DNA of 64,000 nucleotides from Luteococcus sp052116585 (GCF_052116585.1 NZ_JBQKKT010000010.1:39334-103333); one strand, 5' to 3'. Shown: positions 1-8,451, counted from the first letter of the stretch. Notes: generated by a model from the letters alone, not told the origin. Translations and numbers: made by a program.

Positions 1-714
1 GGGTTTGGTGTCTCCCTGCTGATCGAGGTCACCCAGTTCACGGGCGTCTACGGCATCTTCCGCTGTGCCTACCGGATGGCCGATGCCGTGGACTTGGTCA
101 CGAACACGACGGGAACCCTGGTGGGCATCGCACTGGCGGCCGCCTTTCCCCGCCTGTTCCCCAGCATGGACCAGCTCGAGGCCGATGCGGACCGGGCACG
201 CGAGGTGGACCGGGGCCGTCGATGGCTGGGCCAGGCACTCGATGCTTTCTACTTCGTGGTGGCGCTAGCCGTGGTCGGTTTCCTGATCGCCCTTGCCTTC
301 GACGCGCTGGGCTGGGCCTCCCGATCCGAGCCGGAGCCGGTCTTCACGGCCCTGATGTGGGCCGCGAACCTGCTGGCAATCGGTTTTGCACTGATCTCCT
401 TCACCGGCGACGGATCGTCCATGGGCCAACGCACCACCTACCTGCGTCCCAAGCCCGAGCCGGGCACGGACCGGGCGGCCCGCTGGCGACGGCTGCTGCG
501 CCCCTTCACGGTCATGGTCCCCGTGGCCGTGCTGGTCTTCGGGCAGCCCACCCTGCCCGGCCGACTGGCTGGCATGGTGTGGGCGGGCGTCGCCGTCGGG
601 TGGATCCTGTTCTCTCGACGTGGACTCAGCGGATTCCTGTCTGGGGTCGATTTCATCGACAATCGACGTCACCGGCCGACTAAGACCTCCAATTCTGTCG
701 GCATCGACGGCTAG
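1..714 (+). CDS. VanZ-like / RDD-like membrane protein (5' end missing)
   Basis: The reading frame is open from base 1, so the N-terminus lies outside the window. The first ATG, at 76, falls inside a conserved VanZ-type segment: upstream codons read IEVTQF and then YRMADAVDLVTNTTG, matching the VanZ pattern of E-x-x-Q followed by an Asp-Asn-Gly membrane motif. After this come several hydrophobic segments and a GQRTTYLR stretch that resembles the RDD domain often fused to actinobacterial VanZ proteins. Function is unknown; VanZ relatives are linked to glycopeptide resistance and envelope homeostasis. The gene ends 4 bases before the GTG start of the next one, so the two are probably co-transcribed. 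The VanZ assignment is fairly secure and the RDD part is tentative. Confidence 0.65.
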   Translation, partial: GFGVSLLIEVTQFTGVYGIFRCAYRMADAVDLVTNTTGTLVGIALAAAFPRLFPSMDQLEADADRAREVDRGRRWLGQALDAFYFVVALAVVGFLIALAFDALGWASRSEPEPVFTALMWAANLLAIGFALISFTGDGSSMGQRTTYLRPKPEPGTDRAARWRRLLRPFTVMVPVAVLVFGQPTLPGRLAGMVWAGVAVGWILFSRRGLSGFLSGVDFIDNRRHRPTKTSNSVGIDG

Positions 715-718
715 TCTC

Positions 719-2020
719 GTGGACGTGACACAGAATCCATGGGGAGACCAGCGCCGCAACCCGTGGGCGCCTCCGCAGGGCTCCCCTTGGGGAGACCCGC
801 GGGCGAGCCGCGGCTCTGCCAACCCATGGGGCCCACCTGATCCCCGTGGCAGAGCCGTCCCGAGAGGTGGCCAGCAGGGCACCTCGCTGGACCCGTGGGG
901 CCGCCCCACCGGGCAGTTCTCCGGCTCCCCATGGCCCGCACAGCAGGGGCCCGGGCGAGGCCAGATCGTCTTCGGTGCCCCGCCGCCCCGGCGGCGTCGC
1001 AACCCGCTGGTGACCCTGTTCAAGGCGTTGATCCTGCTCGCCGTGCTGGGCTTTCTGGGTCTGATCCTGCTGGGTTGGCTGCTCAGCCAGGTGGTGACCG
1101 ATCTGCCAGCCCCGGCGCCAGCACCCTTCCCCACCAGCCAGACCAGCAGTCCCGCTGGTGAGGGCGCCGGCAGCTCCGCGCAGCCAGCCCCGCGGGCCTC
1201 CACGCCGCCCGGTACCTACCAGAACGACGACTACGTGGTGCCGCCCGTGAGCCGCAATCCTCCTCCGCTGCCGGAGCCCGAGACCTATGAGGAAGCCACC
1301 CAACTTCTGGAGGCCAATCCCCTCTACTCCACCCAGGTTCCCCGCCCCGTGCGGTGTGAGATGCAGGAGATCGACGTGGCCAATGCCTCTCGCGCCGAGC
1401 TCACCGGGCACCTCAACGAGATGATGGGCTGTCTCATGCGGGTCTGGGAGGGTCCCTTGAGCCAGTCAGGTTTCCAGGCCGTTCGGCCCAGCGTGACGGT
1501 CTACTCCAATCCGGTGACCACCAAGTGTGGCAAGCTCCCGATGCAGAATGCGGTCTACTGCGGCGCAGACCAGCAGGTCTACTACGCGCAGGACCTGCCA
1601 CGGGTCATCCCCCGGGATCTGCGCAATTCGCGCTTCATCACCGAGAGCGTGGTGGCCCACGAGTTCGGCCATGCAGTCCAGGCCCGCAGCGCCATCCTGG
1701 TCTCCGAGCTGGCCTGGGAGGAGAAGTCCAACAAGTCCAAGGAACTGCAGCTGAGTCGACGCCTCGAGGTGCAGGCCGACTGCATGGCTGGCCTCTTCCT
1801 GGGCTCCATCCAGCAGTCGACGAGCATGAGTGACCAGGAGCTGCAGAATGTGGGCAAGCTCTTCTACTCGATCGGTGACGACGTCCTGACCGGTCGCGCG
1901 GGATACGAGGGAAATCACGGGTCGGGCGAGAGCCGTCTGGCCTGGACCAGGACAGGTCTGGACAGCACCTCCGTGGGAGCCTGCAATACCTTCGCGGCCC
2001 CCGCCTCCAAGGTGCGCTGA
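719..2020 (+). CDS. Membrane-anchored neutral zinc metallopeptidase (YpfJ/PF04228 type)
   Basis: A protein of about 433 residues if it starts at GTG 719; the frame is open further upstream, but that would overlap the preceding gene by about 100 bases. The N-terminal 90 residues form a proline-rich tail with recurring NPWG/SPWG motifs. One membrane helix follows (around LFKALILLAVLGFLGLILL), then a Pro/Ser-rich linker and an extracytoplasmic catalytic domain. That domain contains HEFGH (HExxH zinc motif) and a downstream EVQADCMAG segment that supplies the third ligand, as in the neutral zinc metallopeptidase family. The substrate is unknown. Its stop codon opens a 16-bp tandem repeat. Confidence 0.85.
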   Translation: MDVTQNPWGDQRRNPWAPPQGSPWGDPRASRGSANPWGPPDPRGRAVPRGGQQGTSLDPWGRPTGQFSGSPWPAQQGPGRGQIVFGAPPPRRRRNPLVTLFKALILLAVLGFLGLILLGWLLSQVVTDLPAPAPAPFPTSQTSSPAGEGAGSSAQPAPRASTPPGTYQNDDYVVPPVSRNPPPLPEPETYEEATQLLEANPLYSTQVPRPVRCEMQEIDVANASRAELTGHLNEMMGCLMRVWEGPLSQSGFQAVRPSVTVYSNPVTTKCGKLPMQNAVYCGADQQVYYAQDLPRVIPRDLRNSRFITESVVAHEFGHAVQARSAILVSELAWEEKSNKSKELQLSRRLEVQADCMAGLFLGSIQQSTSMSDQELQNVGKLFYSIGDDVLTGRAGYEGNHGSGESRLAWTRTGLDSTSVGACNTFAAPASKVR

Positions 2021-2095
2021 CTCGAGACCGCCCTGACTCGAGACCGCCCTGACTCGAAACCGCCCTGACTCGAAACCGCCCTGACTCGAAACCGC
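2018..2095. repeat. 16-bp tandem repeat starting at a stop codon
   Basis: Five consecutive copies of TGACTCGARACCGCCC, the last one partial, at 2018-2033, 2034-2049, 2050-2065, 2066-2081 and 2082-2095. The TGA of the first copy is the stop codon of the metallopeptidase gene. The third position of the ARA triplet is G in the first two copies and A in the others. The array fills the space between the convergent metallopeptidase and ispF genes. Confidence 0.9.
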
Positions 2096-2161
2096 GCCGC
2101 CGGCAAGGCTTGCGACGGGGCGCCATCGACTTGATGGGGCCCCGCGACTGGGGGCGGTGGA

Positions 2162-2638
2162 TCAGGCGGTGTACACCAGAGCCGTGGCCATCGCCGCCAC
2201 GCCCTCACCACGACCGGTGAGACCCAATCCGTCGGTGGTGGTGCCGGCCAGGCTCACCGGCGCCGCCAGCGCCTCCCCCATCACCTTCTCGGCTTCGGCC
2301 CGTCGGGCCGCCAGACGCGGCCGGTTGCCGATCACCTGAACGGCTACATTGCCGATCTCGAATCCCGCTGCCCGCACACGCCGAGCAGTCTCGGCCAGGA
2401 AGGCCACCCCGCTCGCGCCCGCCCATTCCGGTTCGGACGTGCCGTAGTTGGAGCCAAGATCCCCGAGGCCAGCAGCACTCAGCAGGGCATCGCAGATCGC
2501 ATGGCACGCGACGTCACCGTCACTGTGCCCCGAAAGCCCCCGGGGCTCATCGGGAAAGTGCAGCCCCCCACACCACATCTCCTCGCCCTCGACGAGCTGG
2601 TGCACGTCGATACCGATACCGGTCCGGATGGGAATCAC
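2162..2638 (-). CDS. ispF: 2-C-methyl-D-erythritol 2,4-cyclodiphosphate synthase
   Basis: Converts CDP-methylerythritol 2-phosphate into the cyclic diphosphate in the non-mevalonate isoprenoid pathway. The 158-residue length is typical. The metal ligands are visible: Asp11 and His13 in GIDVH, and His46 after the GHSDGDV motif. The C-terminal TTTDGLGLTGRGEG segment is also characteristic of the family. The start codon overlaps the ispD stop by 4 bases (ATGA), implying translational coupling in a carD-ispD-ispF unit. This gene order is also found in mycobacteria. Confidence 0.97.
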   Translation of the reverse strand: MIPIRTGIGIDVHQLVEGEEMWCGGLHFPDEPRGLSGHSDGDVACHAICDALLSAAGLGDLGSNYGTSEPEWAGASGVAFLAETARRVRAAGFEIGNVAVQVIGNRPRLAARRAEAEKVMGEALAAPVSLAGTTTDGLGLTGRGEGVAAMATALVYTA

Positions 2639-3381
2639 TGCTTCTCCTTGTTCAGGTCAACGGCCACTGGGCCTTCGCTCCCGCTTGCGACACGAGCGGC
2701 GGCGATCGCGGTGGCCACCACGATGTCGAAGGGTTCGGTCACCTTCATGGCTTCCCGTGCTCCGGGGACCAGGGTCACAGGATGCCCAGCCGCCTCGCAG
2801 ACCGCCGCATCGTCGGTCACCTCGAGGCCCAGTTCCGCCGCTCGCAGGTGGCAGCTCCTGAGGGTGGCGATGTCGAAGCCCTGCGGGGTCTGCACCGCGG
2901 CCAGCTCGGACCGGTCGACCACCACCGAGCCCTCGGTGCCCACCCGACGAATGCTGTCCACGACTGGCAGCACCGGGATCGCGCACACGGCCCCACTCCC
3001 CACCGCTCGCCGCACGGCCTGGACCACCTGCGCTGGCACGAAGGGGCGGGCAGCATCGTGCACCAGCACGATCCCCTGCTCCCCCACCGCCGCCAGACCG
3101 TGGGCGACGGAGTCCTGCCGTCTGGAGCCCCCGACCACCAGCTCCACGGGGATCGAGGCCTCGGCCAAGGCCACGCGGAAATCGTCGATCAGCTCGGCAG
3201 CAACCACGACCACAGCCCTGTCGCAGCCCCCTGCAGCCAGGGCGTCCACCGACCATCGCACCAAGGGGCGTCCACCGATCTCCACCAGCGCCTTCGGGAC
3301 CGGACCGCCCAGCCGGGTACCAGAACCGGCCGCCACCACGAGGGCGACGGCCGGTTCATCAATATTCTGCATGTTCGTCAT
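2635..3381 (-). CDS. ispD: 2-C-methyl-D-erythritol 4-phosphate cytidylyltransferase
   Basis: Transfers CMP from CTP to methylerythritol 4-phosphate, the step before IspE in the MEP pathway. It is 248 residues from the ATG at 3381; a second ATG at 3372 is possible. The open frame extends upstream to 3606 but would run into carD, so the longer form is rejected. The nucleotide-binding signature VVAAGSGTRLGGPVPKAL lies near the N-terminus and the conserved HDAARPF motif is present near the middle. It lies between carD and ispF, 52 bases after carD, with an overlapping stop/start junction to ispF. Confidence 0.95.
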   Translation of the reverse strand: MTNMQNIDEPAVALVVAAGSGTRLGGPVPKALVEIGGRPLVRWSVDALAAGGCDRAVVVVAAELIDDFRVALAEASIPVELVVGGSRRQDSVAHGLAAVGEQGIVLVHDAARPFVPAQVVQAVRRAVGSGAVCAIPVLPVVDSIRRVGTEGSVVVDRSELAAVQTPQGFDIATLRSCHLRAAELGLEVTDDAAVCEAAGHPVTLVPGAREAMKVTEPFDIVVATAIAAARVASGSEGPVAVDLNKEKQ

Positions 3382-3433
3382 TCTGGACCATCGGGCATCC
3401 CGAGTACAGGACACCCGCGGCCAAGGAATTGGC

Positions 3434-3919
3434 TCAGGAGGCGAGGACCTCGTCGAGCATGACCTCCGCGCGGTCCTCCTCGACCTTTTCGGCCAGGGCA
3501 AGCTCTGAGACGAGGATCTGGCGGGCCTTGGCCAGCATGCGCTTCTCGCCGGCGGACAGACCGCGCTCCTTCTCCCGACGCCACAGGTCGCGGACGACCT
3601 CGGCAACCTTCATGACGTTCCCGCTGTGCAGCTTCTCCAGGTTGGCCTTGTAACGACGCGACCAGTTGGTGGGCTCCTCCGTGTGGGGGGCCCGCAGCAC
3701 GTCGAAGACCTTCTCCAGGCCATCCTGGTCAACCACGTCACGGACGCCGACCAGATCGAGGTTGCACGCCGGCACCCTCACCACCAGATCGGTCTGTCCG
3801 ATGATTCGGAGCACCAGGTAGAGGCGATCTTCGCCCTTGATCTTGCGGGTTTCAATGTCTTCGATGACAGCAGCCCCATGATTGGGGTACACCACCGTCT
3901 CACCGACCGTAAAAGTCAT
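3434..3919 (-). CDS. carD: CarD family RNA polymerase-binding transcription regulator
   Basis: CarD binds the RNA polymerase beta subunit and stabilises open complexes, notably at rRNA promoters. Starting at the internal ATG of MTFTVGETVVYPNHG gives 161 residues, close to the length of the mycobacterial protein. The frame is open for 22 further codons upstream (to 3985), but those would begin upstream of the likely promoter. The N-terminal RNAP-interaction domain (VVYPNHGAAVIEDIE) and the basic C-terminal DNA-binding helices with a conserved Trp (NWSRRYKAN) are visible. A G-rich ribosome-binding site (AAAGGGG) precedes the chosen start. It heads the ispD-ispF operon. Confidence 0.95.
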   Translation of the reverse strand: MTFTVGETVVYPNHGAAVIEDIETRKIKGEDRLYLVLRIIGQTDLVVRVPACNLDLVGVRDVVDQDGLEKVFDVLRAPHTEEPTNWSRRYKANLEKLHSGNVMKVAEVVRDLWRREKERGLSAGEKRMLAKARQILVSELALAEKVEEDRAEVMLDEVLAS

Positions 3920-3948
3920 ATTATTTGCAACCCCTTTCCCGGGGACCA

Positions 3949-3978
3949 TTCTAGCACGTACTGAGGCGCGCCTGACTT
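3949..3978 (-). promoter_or_regulatory. Probable carD promoter (extended -10)
   Basis: Read on the minus strand, TGCTAGAAT forms an extended -10 element (TGnTAGAAT) about 30 bases before the chosen carD ATG. A weak -35-like AAGTCA lies about 18 bases further upstream. Transcription would then start about 20 bases before the ATG, which excludes the longer carD reading frame. This is inferred from sequence only. Confidence 0.45.
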
Positions 3979-4174
3979 GCGTCATTCCTTGTCAACCGAT
4001 AATGGAAAGGCCTGCGAAGCCTTGACAAAGGTGGCACAATATGCGCTGGGAGCTGTCTCGCATCGTGGCAGAGAGGCTTTCCGAGGAGCAGCACCAACAC
4101 ATGGTCCGACGGGCGCGACGACGAGAAAATGGCTAGTCTGATCGCATCCGGACACCGAAAAGGAACTTCTGACG

Positions 4175-4771
4175 ATGAGCATGCCTGCCAACGCCGCCCG
4201 ACTTCGCCCCGTCGCCGTCGCCTCCGCCCTGGTGCTTGGCCTGGGCCTGGCCGGCTGCGCGAACTACGACACCCTGGATCCCTACCAGCCGGCCGCTGGC
4301 ATCCAGACCGACGCCCCCGGCGTGAAGGTGCGCAACCTGATGGTGCTGAGCGAGGGTGACTCGATGCACCTGGCCGGCACGCTGATCGCGGACGCAGAGG
4401 ACACGCTGGAGAAGGTGGAGGGCACCGCCCTCAAGCCCAACACGGACCCCGCTGGCCCCCTGACCATCGCCCAGTCCGGCACCATCAAGCTGCCCGAGCT
4501 CCAGCGCGTCAACCTGGCCGACTCGAACATGAAGGTCACTGGCGACGTGAAGCCCGGCGGCATGACCGAGATCTCGCTGGACTTCGCCAAGGCGGGCTCA
4601 CTGAAGCTCCACGTGCCGGTCGTCGACGCCAAGGCCCAGGGCTTCGCCAGCTCCAGCCCCGAGGCTGACGCCAGCGCCACCGCGACTCCCGCCGCCAGCG
4701 CCACCGCGACTCCCGCCGCCAGCGGCGAGGCCTCCGCCAGCGCCACGCCGAGCGCCACCCCGGGTTCCTGA
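4175..4771 (+). CDS. LpqE-like lipoprotein
   Basis: A 198-residue exported lipoprotein. The signal peptide ends in LGLAGC with lipidated Cys28, and there is an AAAAGGAA ribosome-binding site upstream. The central domain (about residues 40-150) looks like a beta-sandwich. It ends in a low-complexity tail of ATATPAAS-type repeats encoded by near-identical DNA, probably a spacer. In mycobacteria the lipoprotein gene lpqE sits divergent from carD-ispD-ispF, exactly as here, and that synteny is the main basis for the name. The molecular function cannot be deduced from sequence. Confidence 0.65.
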   Translation: MSMPANAARLRPVAVASALVLGLGLAGCANYDTLDPYQPAAGIQTDAPGVKVRNLMVLSEGDSMHLAGTLIADAEDTLEKVEGTALKPNTDPAGPLTIAQSGTIKLPELQRVNLADSNMKVTGDVKPGGMTEISLDFAKAGSLKLHVPVVDAKAQGFASSSPEADASATATPAASATATPAASGEASASATPSATPGS

Positions 4772-4796
4772 ACCCGGAACAGAACCCAGAACGCCA

Positions 4797-4830
4797 GAAC
4801 CCCGCCACGAGCTCTCGTGGCGGGGTTCTT
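4797..4830. terminator. Bidirectional intrinsic terminator
   Basis: A perfect 15-bp inverted repeat, GAACCCCGCCACGAG at 4797-4811 and its complement at 4814-4828, with a 2-base centre followed by TTCGTCGTT. It lies between the convergent lpqE-like and regX3 genes and can serve both. Confidence 0.8.
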
Positions 4831-4873
4831 CGTCGTTCTGTGCGGCCCCGGTTGCTGCCCGACGCCGAAACGA

Positions 4874-5551
4874 TCAGCCCTCGAACTTGTAGCCCAGGCC
4901 TCGCACGGTGACCAACAGCTGCGGGTTGGAAGGATCGGCCTCGATCTTGGCGCGCAGACGCTTCACGTGCACGTCCAGCGTCTTGGTGTCGCCCACGTAG
5001 TCAGCGCCCCAAATCCGGTCGATGAGCTGACCGCGGGTCATCACACGGCCGGAATTGCGCAGCAGCAGCTCGAGCAGCTCGAACTCCTTGAGCGCAAGGC
5101 GGATCGCCTCGCCGTTGACGGTCACCTCATGCCGCTCGACGTCCATCCTGACGCCGCCGGCCTCGATCAGCTCCGGGAGCAGCTCGGACTCCTGGCCTCG
5201 CCGCAGCACGGCCCTGATCCGAGCCACCAGCTCGCGGTGGCTGAACGGCTTGGTGACGTAGTCGTCAGCGCCGAGTTCCAGCCCCACCACCTTGTCGATC
5301 TCCGCATCGCGGGCAGTGACCATGATGATCGGGACATTGCTGCGCGTGCGCAGCTGCCGGCAGACCTCGGTGCCGGGCATGCCGGGCATCATCAGGTCGA
5401 GCAGCACCAGGTCTGCCCCGACCCGCTCGAACTCGGCGAGGCCCTTCATGCCATCGGCCGCCTCACTGACCTCGAAGCCCTCCTTGCGGAGCATGTAGCC
5501 GGTCGCCTCGCGGTAGGATTCCTCGTCCTCGATGATCAATACGCGCGTCAT
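4874..5551 (-). CDS. regX3: Two-component response regulator RegX3
   Basis: An OmpR/PhoB-type response regulator of 225 residues. The receiver domain has the acidic pair Glu8-Asp9, phosphoacceptor Asp52 in LLDLMMPGMPG and Lys in VTKPFSH. The C-terminal winged helix carries RVMTRGQLIDRIWG and ends with VRGLGYKFE. The start at 5551 (MTRVLIIEDEE) overlaps the sensor-kinase stop by 4 bases; the frame is open further upstream but that would lie inside the kinase gene. Adjacency to senX3, phoU and gpmA identifies it as the phosphate-starvation regulator. Confidence 0.92.
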   Translation of the reverse strand: MTRVLIIEDEESYREATGYMLRKEGFEVSEAADGMKGLAEFERVGADLVLLDLMMPGMPGTEVCRQLRTRSNVPIIMVTARDAEIDKVVGLELGADDYVTKPFSHRELVARIRAVLRRGQESELLPELIEAGGVRMDVERHEVTVNGEAIRLALKEFELLELLLRNSGRVMTRGQLIDRIWGADYVGDTKTLDVHVKRLRAKIEADPSNPQLLVTVRGLGYKFEG

Positions 5552-6744
5552 GACTGCCTTTCGGAATCGATCCTGGATGCCCCAGCCACTGGAACACGAT
5601 CTTGCGAGCCCTCGACGGGCAGACGAAGGGTGAAGGTGGAGCCCTGCCCGAGCTTGCTCCACACGTTCACGGAACCGCCATGCACGGCGGCAATGTGCTT
5701 CACGATCGAAAGCCCGAGCCCAGTACCACCGTTCTCACGGCTGCGACCATAGTCCACCCGGTAGAAGCGCTCGAAGATGCGCTGCTGGTTCTCCGGGGAG
5801 ATCCCGATGCCGTTGTCGGCGACACTGATCTCGACGAACTCGTCCCCAGCATCGTCGCGAATGGTGGTGGTCACGACCACTCGGGCACCCGTGTCCGAGT
5901 AGACGATGGCGTTCGTCATCAGGTTGGCGATGGCATCGACCATCTGGTCCCGGTCGCACAGGACCAGACGATCCTCCTCGCCAGCTCGCACCAGGTTGAT
6001 CTGCCGGGCCTGTGACAGTTCCTGGGTCCGGGCAAGCGCCTCGTCGAGCAGTTCCTTGAGCGGCACGGGTTCGGCCCGGAGCATGGGGTCATCCGACTGC
6101 AGTCGGGACAGGTCGATGATCTGGGAGACCAGCTCGCTCAACCTTGCGGACTCTTGGCTCAACCGTCCTGCGAAGCGACGCACCTCGTCCGGATCATCGG
6201 CCGCCTCCTCGACGGCTTCGGCCAGCAGGGAGACCGCACCGATCGGTGTCTTTAGTTCATGGCTGACATTGGCCACGAAGTCGCGTCGGGTCTCGTCGAC
6301 CCGCAGCAATGGAGTCCGGTCATCGACCAGCACGAGTTCCGTGTCATCGCCCATGGGGCCGATGCGGACATTGAGGTGCAAGGTCGGAGCCCCCACACCA
6401 CGGGACAGAGTGGTGTCGAAGACCGCCGGTTCGCCCGAGCGGCGCACCTCCCGGATGCGTTCCAGCACGGAGGGCACCATCACACGCTGCCCCCGACACA
6501 GTCCCAACGACCTTGCCTGGGGATTGCTGTGCAAGACCTCGTCATGGGGCCCAATCAACAGGGCAGCCGAGCGCAGGAGGTTCACGACCTCGATCACCTG
6601 TGGATCGACCAGGGTCGGCTCCGTCGGAGAGATCTGCTGCACCTCGTTGTACCGCTTCTCCGAGCGGTTCCACAGCAGCATCACGCCGACGCCGAGGACG
6701 AGCCCGACCCCCAGCCCGCACAGTGCCCCGAGGAACATCATCAC
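5548..6744 (-). CDS. senX3: Sensor histidine kinase SenX3
   Basis: A 398-residue membrane histidine kinase that phosphorylates the adjacent RegX3 under phosphate limitation. It has one clear N-terminal membrane helix (residues 3-24) and a PAS-like region at about 50-145. The dimerisation/phosphoacceptor box FVANVSHELKTPIG contains His162. The ATPase domain shows an N-box around NLMTNAIVYS, G1 DNGIGI and G2 GTGLGLSI. It is translationally coupled to regX3 and divergent from phoU, with a PHO-box-like repeat between them. Confidence 0.93.
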   Translation of the reverse strand: MMMFLGALCGLGVGLVLGVGVMLLWNRSEKRYNEVQQISPTEPTLVDPQVIEVVNLLRSAALLIGPHDEVLHSNPQARSLGLCRGQRVMVPSVLERIREVRRSGEPAVFDTTLSRGVGAPTLHLNVRIGPMGDDTELVLVDDRTPLLRVDETRRDFVANVSHELKTPIGAVSLLAEAVEEAADDPDEVRRFAGRLSQESARLSELVSQIIDLSRLQSDDPMLRAEPVPLKELLDEALARTQELSQARQINLVRAGEEDRLVLCDRDQMVDAIANLMTNAIVYSDTGARVVVTTTIRDDAGDEFVEISVADNGIGISPENQQRIFERFYRVDYGRSRENGGTGLGLSIVKHIAAVHGGSVNVWSKLGQGSTFTLRLPVEGSQDRVPVAGASRIDSERQS

Positions 6745-6818
6745 CGTCCCAGCATATGGCCCCGATCAGGGGTTTTGCACTCGATAGCATGGTCATGTGA
6801 CGTAATCATTTCCCCAGT

Positions 6819-6840
6819 GTTCACCGGCCGCTCACCGGGG
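6819..6840 (+). promoter_or_regulatory. PHO-box-like direct repeat in the senX3/phoU divergent region
   Basis: GTTCACC at 6819-6825 and GCTCACC at 6830-6836 are spaced so that they form two 11-bp direct repeats. This is the architecture described for PhoP-type PHO boxes in Streptomyces, and RegX3 sites are similar. The position between divergent senX3-regX3 and phoU suggests autoregulation by RegX3. Confidence 0.6.
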
Positions 6841-6946
6841 CGAAACATCCCTGCCCCTGCAGATCCATACCCTCGTCACGATGTCTGCGCCCAAGGTGGC
6901 AGGATGTCAGCACGCTGAGACTCGCATCCCAAGGAGGCACCACCCA

Positions 6947-7612
6947 ATGCGCGAGAGCTACCGAGAAGAACTCAATGACGTCGTGACCCAGCTGGTCAGC
7001 ATGAACAGCATGGTCCGCACTGCCGTGCACGACGCCACGGCCTCCCTGCTGAAGGCTGACCTGCGCACCGCTGAGCGCGTGATCGCCGACGATGCCCGTC
7101 TGGACGCCATGTACGAAAAGATCGAGCGCCAGTGCTTCCAGCTGCTGGCCCGCCAGGCCCCCGTGGCCGGCGAGCTGCGCACCATCGTCGCTGCCCTCCG
7201 CATGGTCTTCGAGCTGGCTCGCATGGGCGATCTGGCCGCCCACGTCGCCAAGATCGCACGCCTGCGCTACCCCGAGCACGCCGTTCCGGAGAGCCTTGAG
7301 GCCAACTTCAACCGCATGTCCGAGCTGGCCGACGAGATGATCGCCGCCGCCGGCCGCGTCCTGGATGAGCGTGACGTCGAGGAGGCCGAGAAGCTGGCCG
7401 AGCACGACGAGGAGATGGACGAGCTGCGTCGCGAGCAGTTCCGCGTCCTGCTGGCCGACGACTGGTCGCACGGTGTCGAGAAGGCCGTGGATGCCGCCCT
7501 GCTGGGCCGCTACTACGAGCGCATCGCCGACCACGCCGTCGCCATGGCCGCCCGCATCATCTACGTGATCACCGGTGAGGCCCCCGAGGGCGAGGACTGG
7601 CCGATCGCCTGA
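6947..7612 (+). CDS. phoU: Phosphate-specific transport accessory/regulatory protein PhoU
   Basis: A 221-residue all-helical protein with two PhoU repeats, each bearing an acidic E-x-x-x-D metal-binding helix (for example EKIERQCFQLL and DEEMDELRREQ). PhoU links the Pst phosphate transporter to the sensor kinase and keeps SenX3 inactive when phosphate is plentiful. The start at 6947 is set by the AAGGAGG ribosome-binding site at 6931-6937; an upstream in-frame start would overlap the regulatory region. Its divergence from senX3-regX3 supports the role. Confidence 0.93.
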   Translation: MRESYREELNDVVTQLVSMNSMVRTAVHDATASLLKADLRTAERVIADDARLDAMYEKIERQCFQLLARQAPVAGELRTIVAALRMVFELARMGDLAAHVAKIARLRYPEHAVPESLEANFNRMSELADEMIAAAGRVLDERDVEEAEKLAEHDEEMDELRREQFRVLLADDWSHGVEKAVDAALLGRYYERIADHAVAMAARIIYVITGEAPEGEDWPIA

Positions 7613-7635
7613 CACTCAGCGCACACGAGAAAGGG

Positions 7636-7666
7636 GCCCGACCCCTGGCGGGGGCGGGCACCTTTT
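7636..7666 (+). terminator. Intrinsic terminator after phoU
   Basis: GCCCGACCCC at 7636-7645 pairs with GGGGGCGGGC at 7650-7659 with one mismatch, a 4-base loop, and is followed by ACCTTTT. It lies between convergent phoU and gpmA. Confidence 0.65.
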
Positions 7667-7701
7667 GTCTGCCGCGGCGGTGCACCGCGGGAGCGACGAA
7701 C

Positions 7702-8451
7702 CTACTTCTTGCCCTGGTTCTTGACGGCCTCGATGGCGGCCTTGGCAGCCTCCGGATCCAGGTACTTGCCACCCTTGGTCACGGGCTGGAAATTCTCGTC
7801 CAGCTCGTAGTACAGCGGGATGCCGGTGGGGATGTTCAGGCCGGCGATGTCCTCGTCGCTGATGCCGTCCAGGTGCTTGACCAGCGCACGCAGCGAGTTG
7901 CCGTGGGCGGTGACCAGGACGGTCTTGCCGGCGGCGAGGTCGGGCTTGATGTTCGACTCCCAGTACGGGAGCATGCGGGCCACGACGTCCTTGAGGCACT
8001 CGGTCTGGGGACGCTCGTTCTCCGGGATCGCCGCGTAGCGAGGATCGTTGAACTGGCTGAACTCCGCATCCTTGTCCAGGACGGGCGGCGGGGTGTCGTA
8101 GCTACGACGCCACTGCATGAACTGCTCCTCGCCGAACTGCTCACGAATGGAGGTCTTGTCCAGACCCTGGAGCTTGCCGTAGTGGCGCTCGTTGAGGCGC
8201 CAGCTGCGCTCCACGGGAATCCAGTGGCGGTCGCATCCGTCGAGGGCCAGGTAGGCGGTGTGGATGGCGCGACGCAGCAGCGAGGTGTGCAGCTTGTCGG
8301 GAAGCAGGCCCTCCGCCTTGAGCATCTCGGCGGCCTTCTTGCCCTCGCCGACGCCCTTCTCGTTGATGTCGACGTCCACCCAACCGGTGAACAGGTTCTT
8401 CTGGTTCCACTCACTCTCGCCGTGGCGGAGCAGGATGAGCTTGTAGGTCAT
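7702..8451 (-). CDS. gpmA: 2,3-bisphosphoglycerate-dependent phosphoglycerate mutase
   Basis: Interconverts 3- and 2-phosphoglycerate in glycolysis and gluconeogenesis. The 249-residue length is typical. It has the catalytic histidine motif LLRHGESEW (His10), the ERHYGKLQG segment and the second catalytic histidine in TAHGNSLRAL. In mycobacteria the equivalent gene also neighbours senX3-regX3, so the arrangement is conserved. It is convergent with phoU and divergent from the short-chain dehydrogenase. Confidence 0.96.
   Translation of the reverse strand: MTYKLILLRHGESEWNQKNLFTGWVDVDINEKGVGEGKKAAEMLKAEGLLPDKLHTSLLRRAIHTAYLALDGCDRHWIPVERSWRLNERHYGKLQGLDKTSIREQFGEEQFMQWRRSYDTPPPVLDKDAEFSQFNDPRYAAIPENERPQTECLKDVVARMLPYWESNIKPDLAAGKTVLVTAHGNSLRALVKHLDGISDEDIAGLNIPTGIPLYYELDENFQPVTKGGKYLDPEAAKAAIEAVKNQGKK

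Noticed and set aside
3382..3606. N-terminal extension of ispD
   Set aside because: It would overlap carD antiparallel reading of the same strand and encodes unconserved Arg/Ser-rich sequence; ATG 3381 gives the normal IspD length.
4676..4735. Short DNA repeat inside the lpqE-like gene as a separate element
   Set aside because: It encodes an in-frame Ala/Thr/Ser/Pro tail of the lipoprotein and is best treated as part of the gene.
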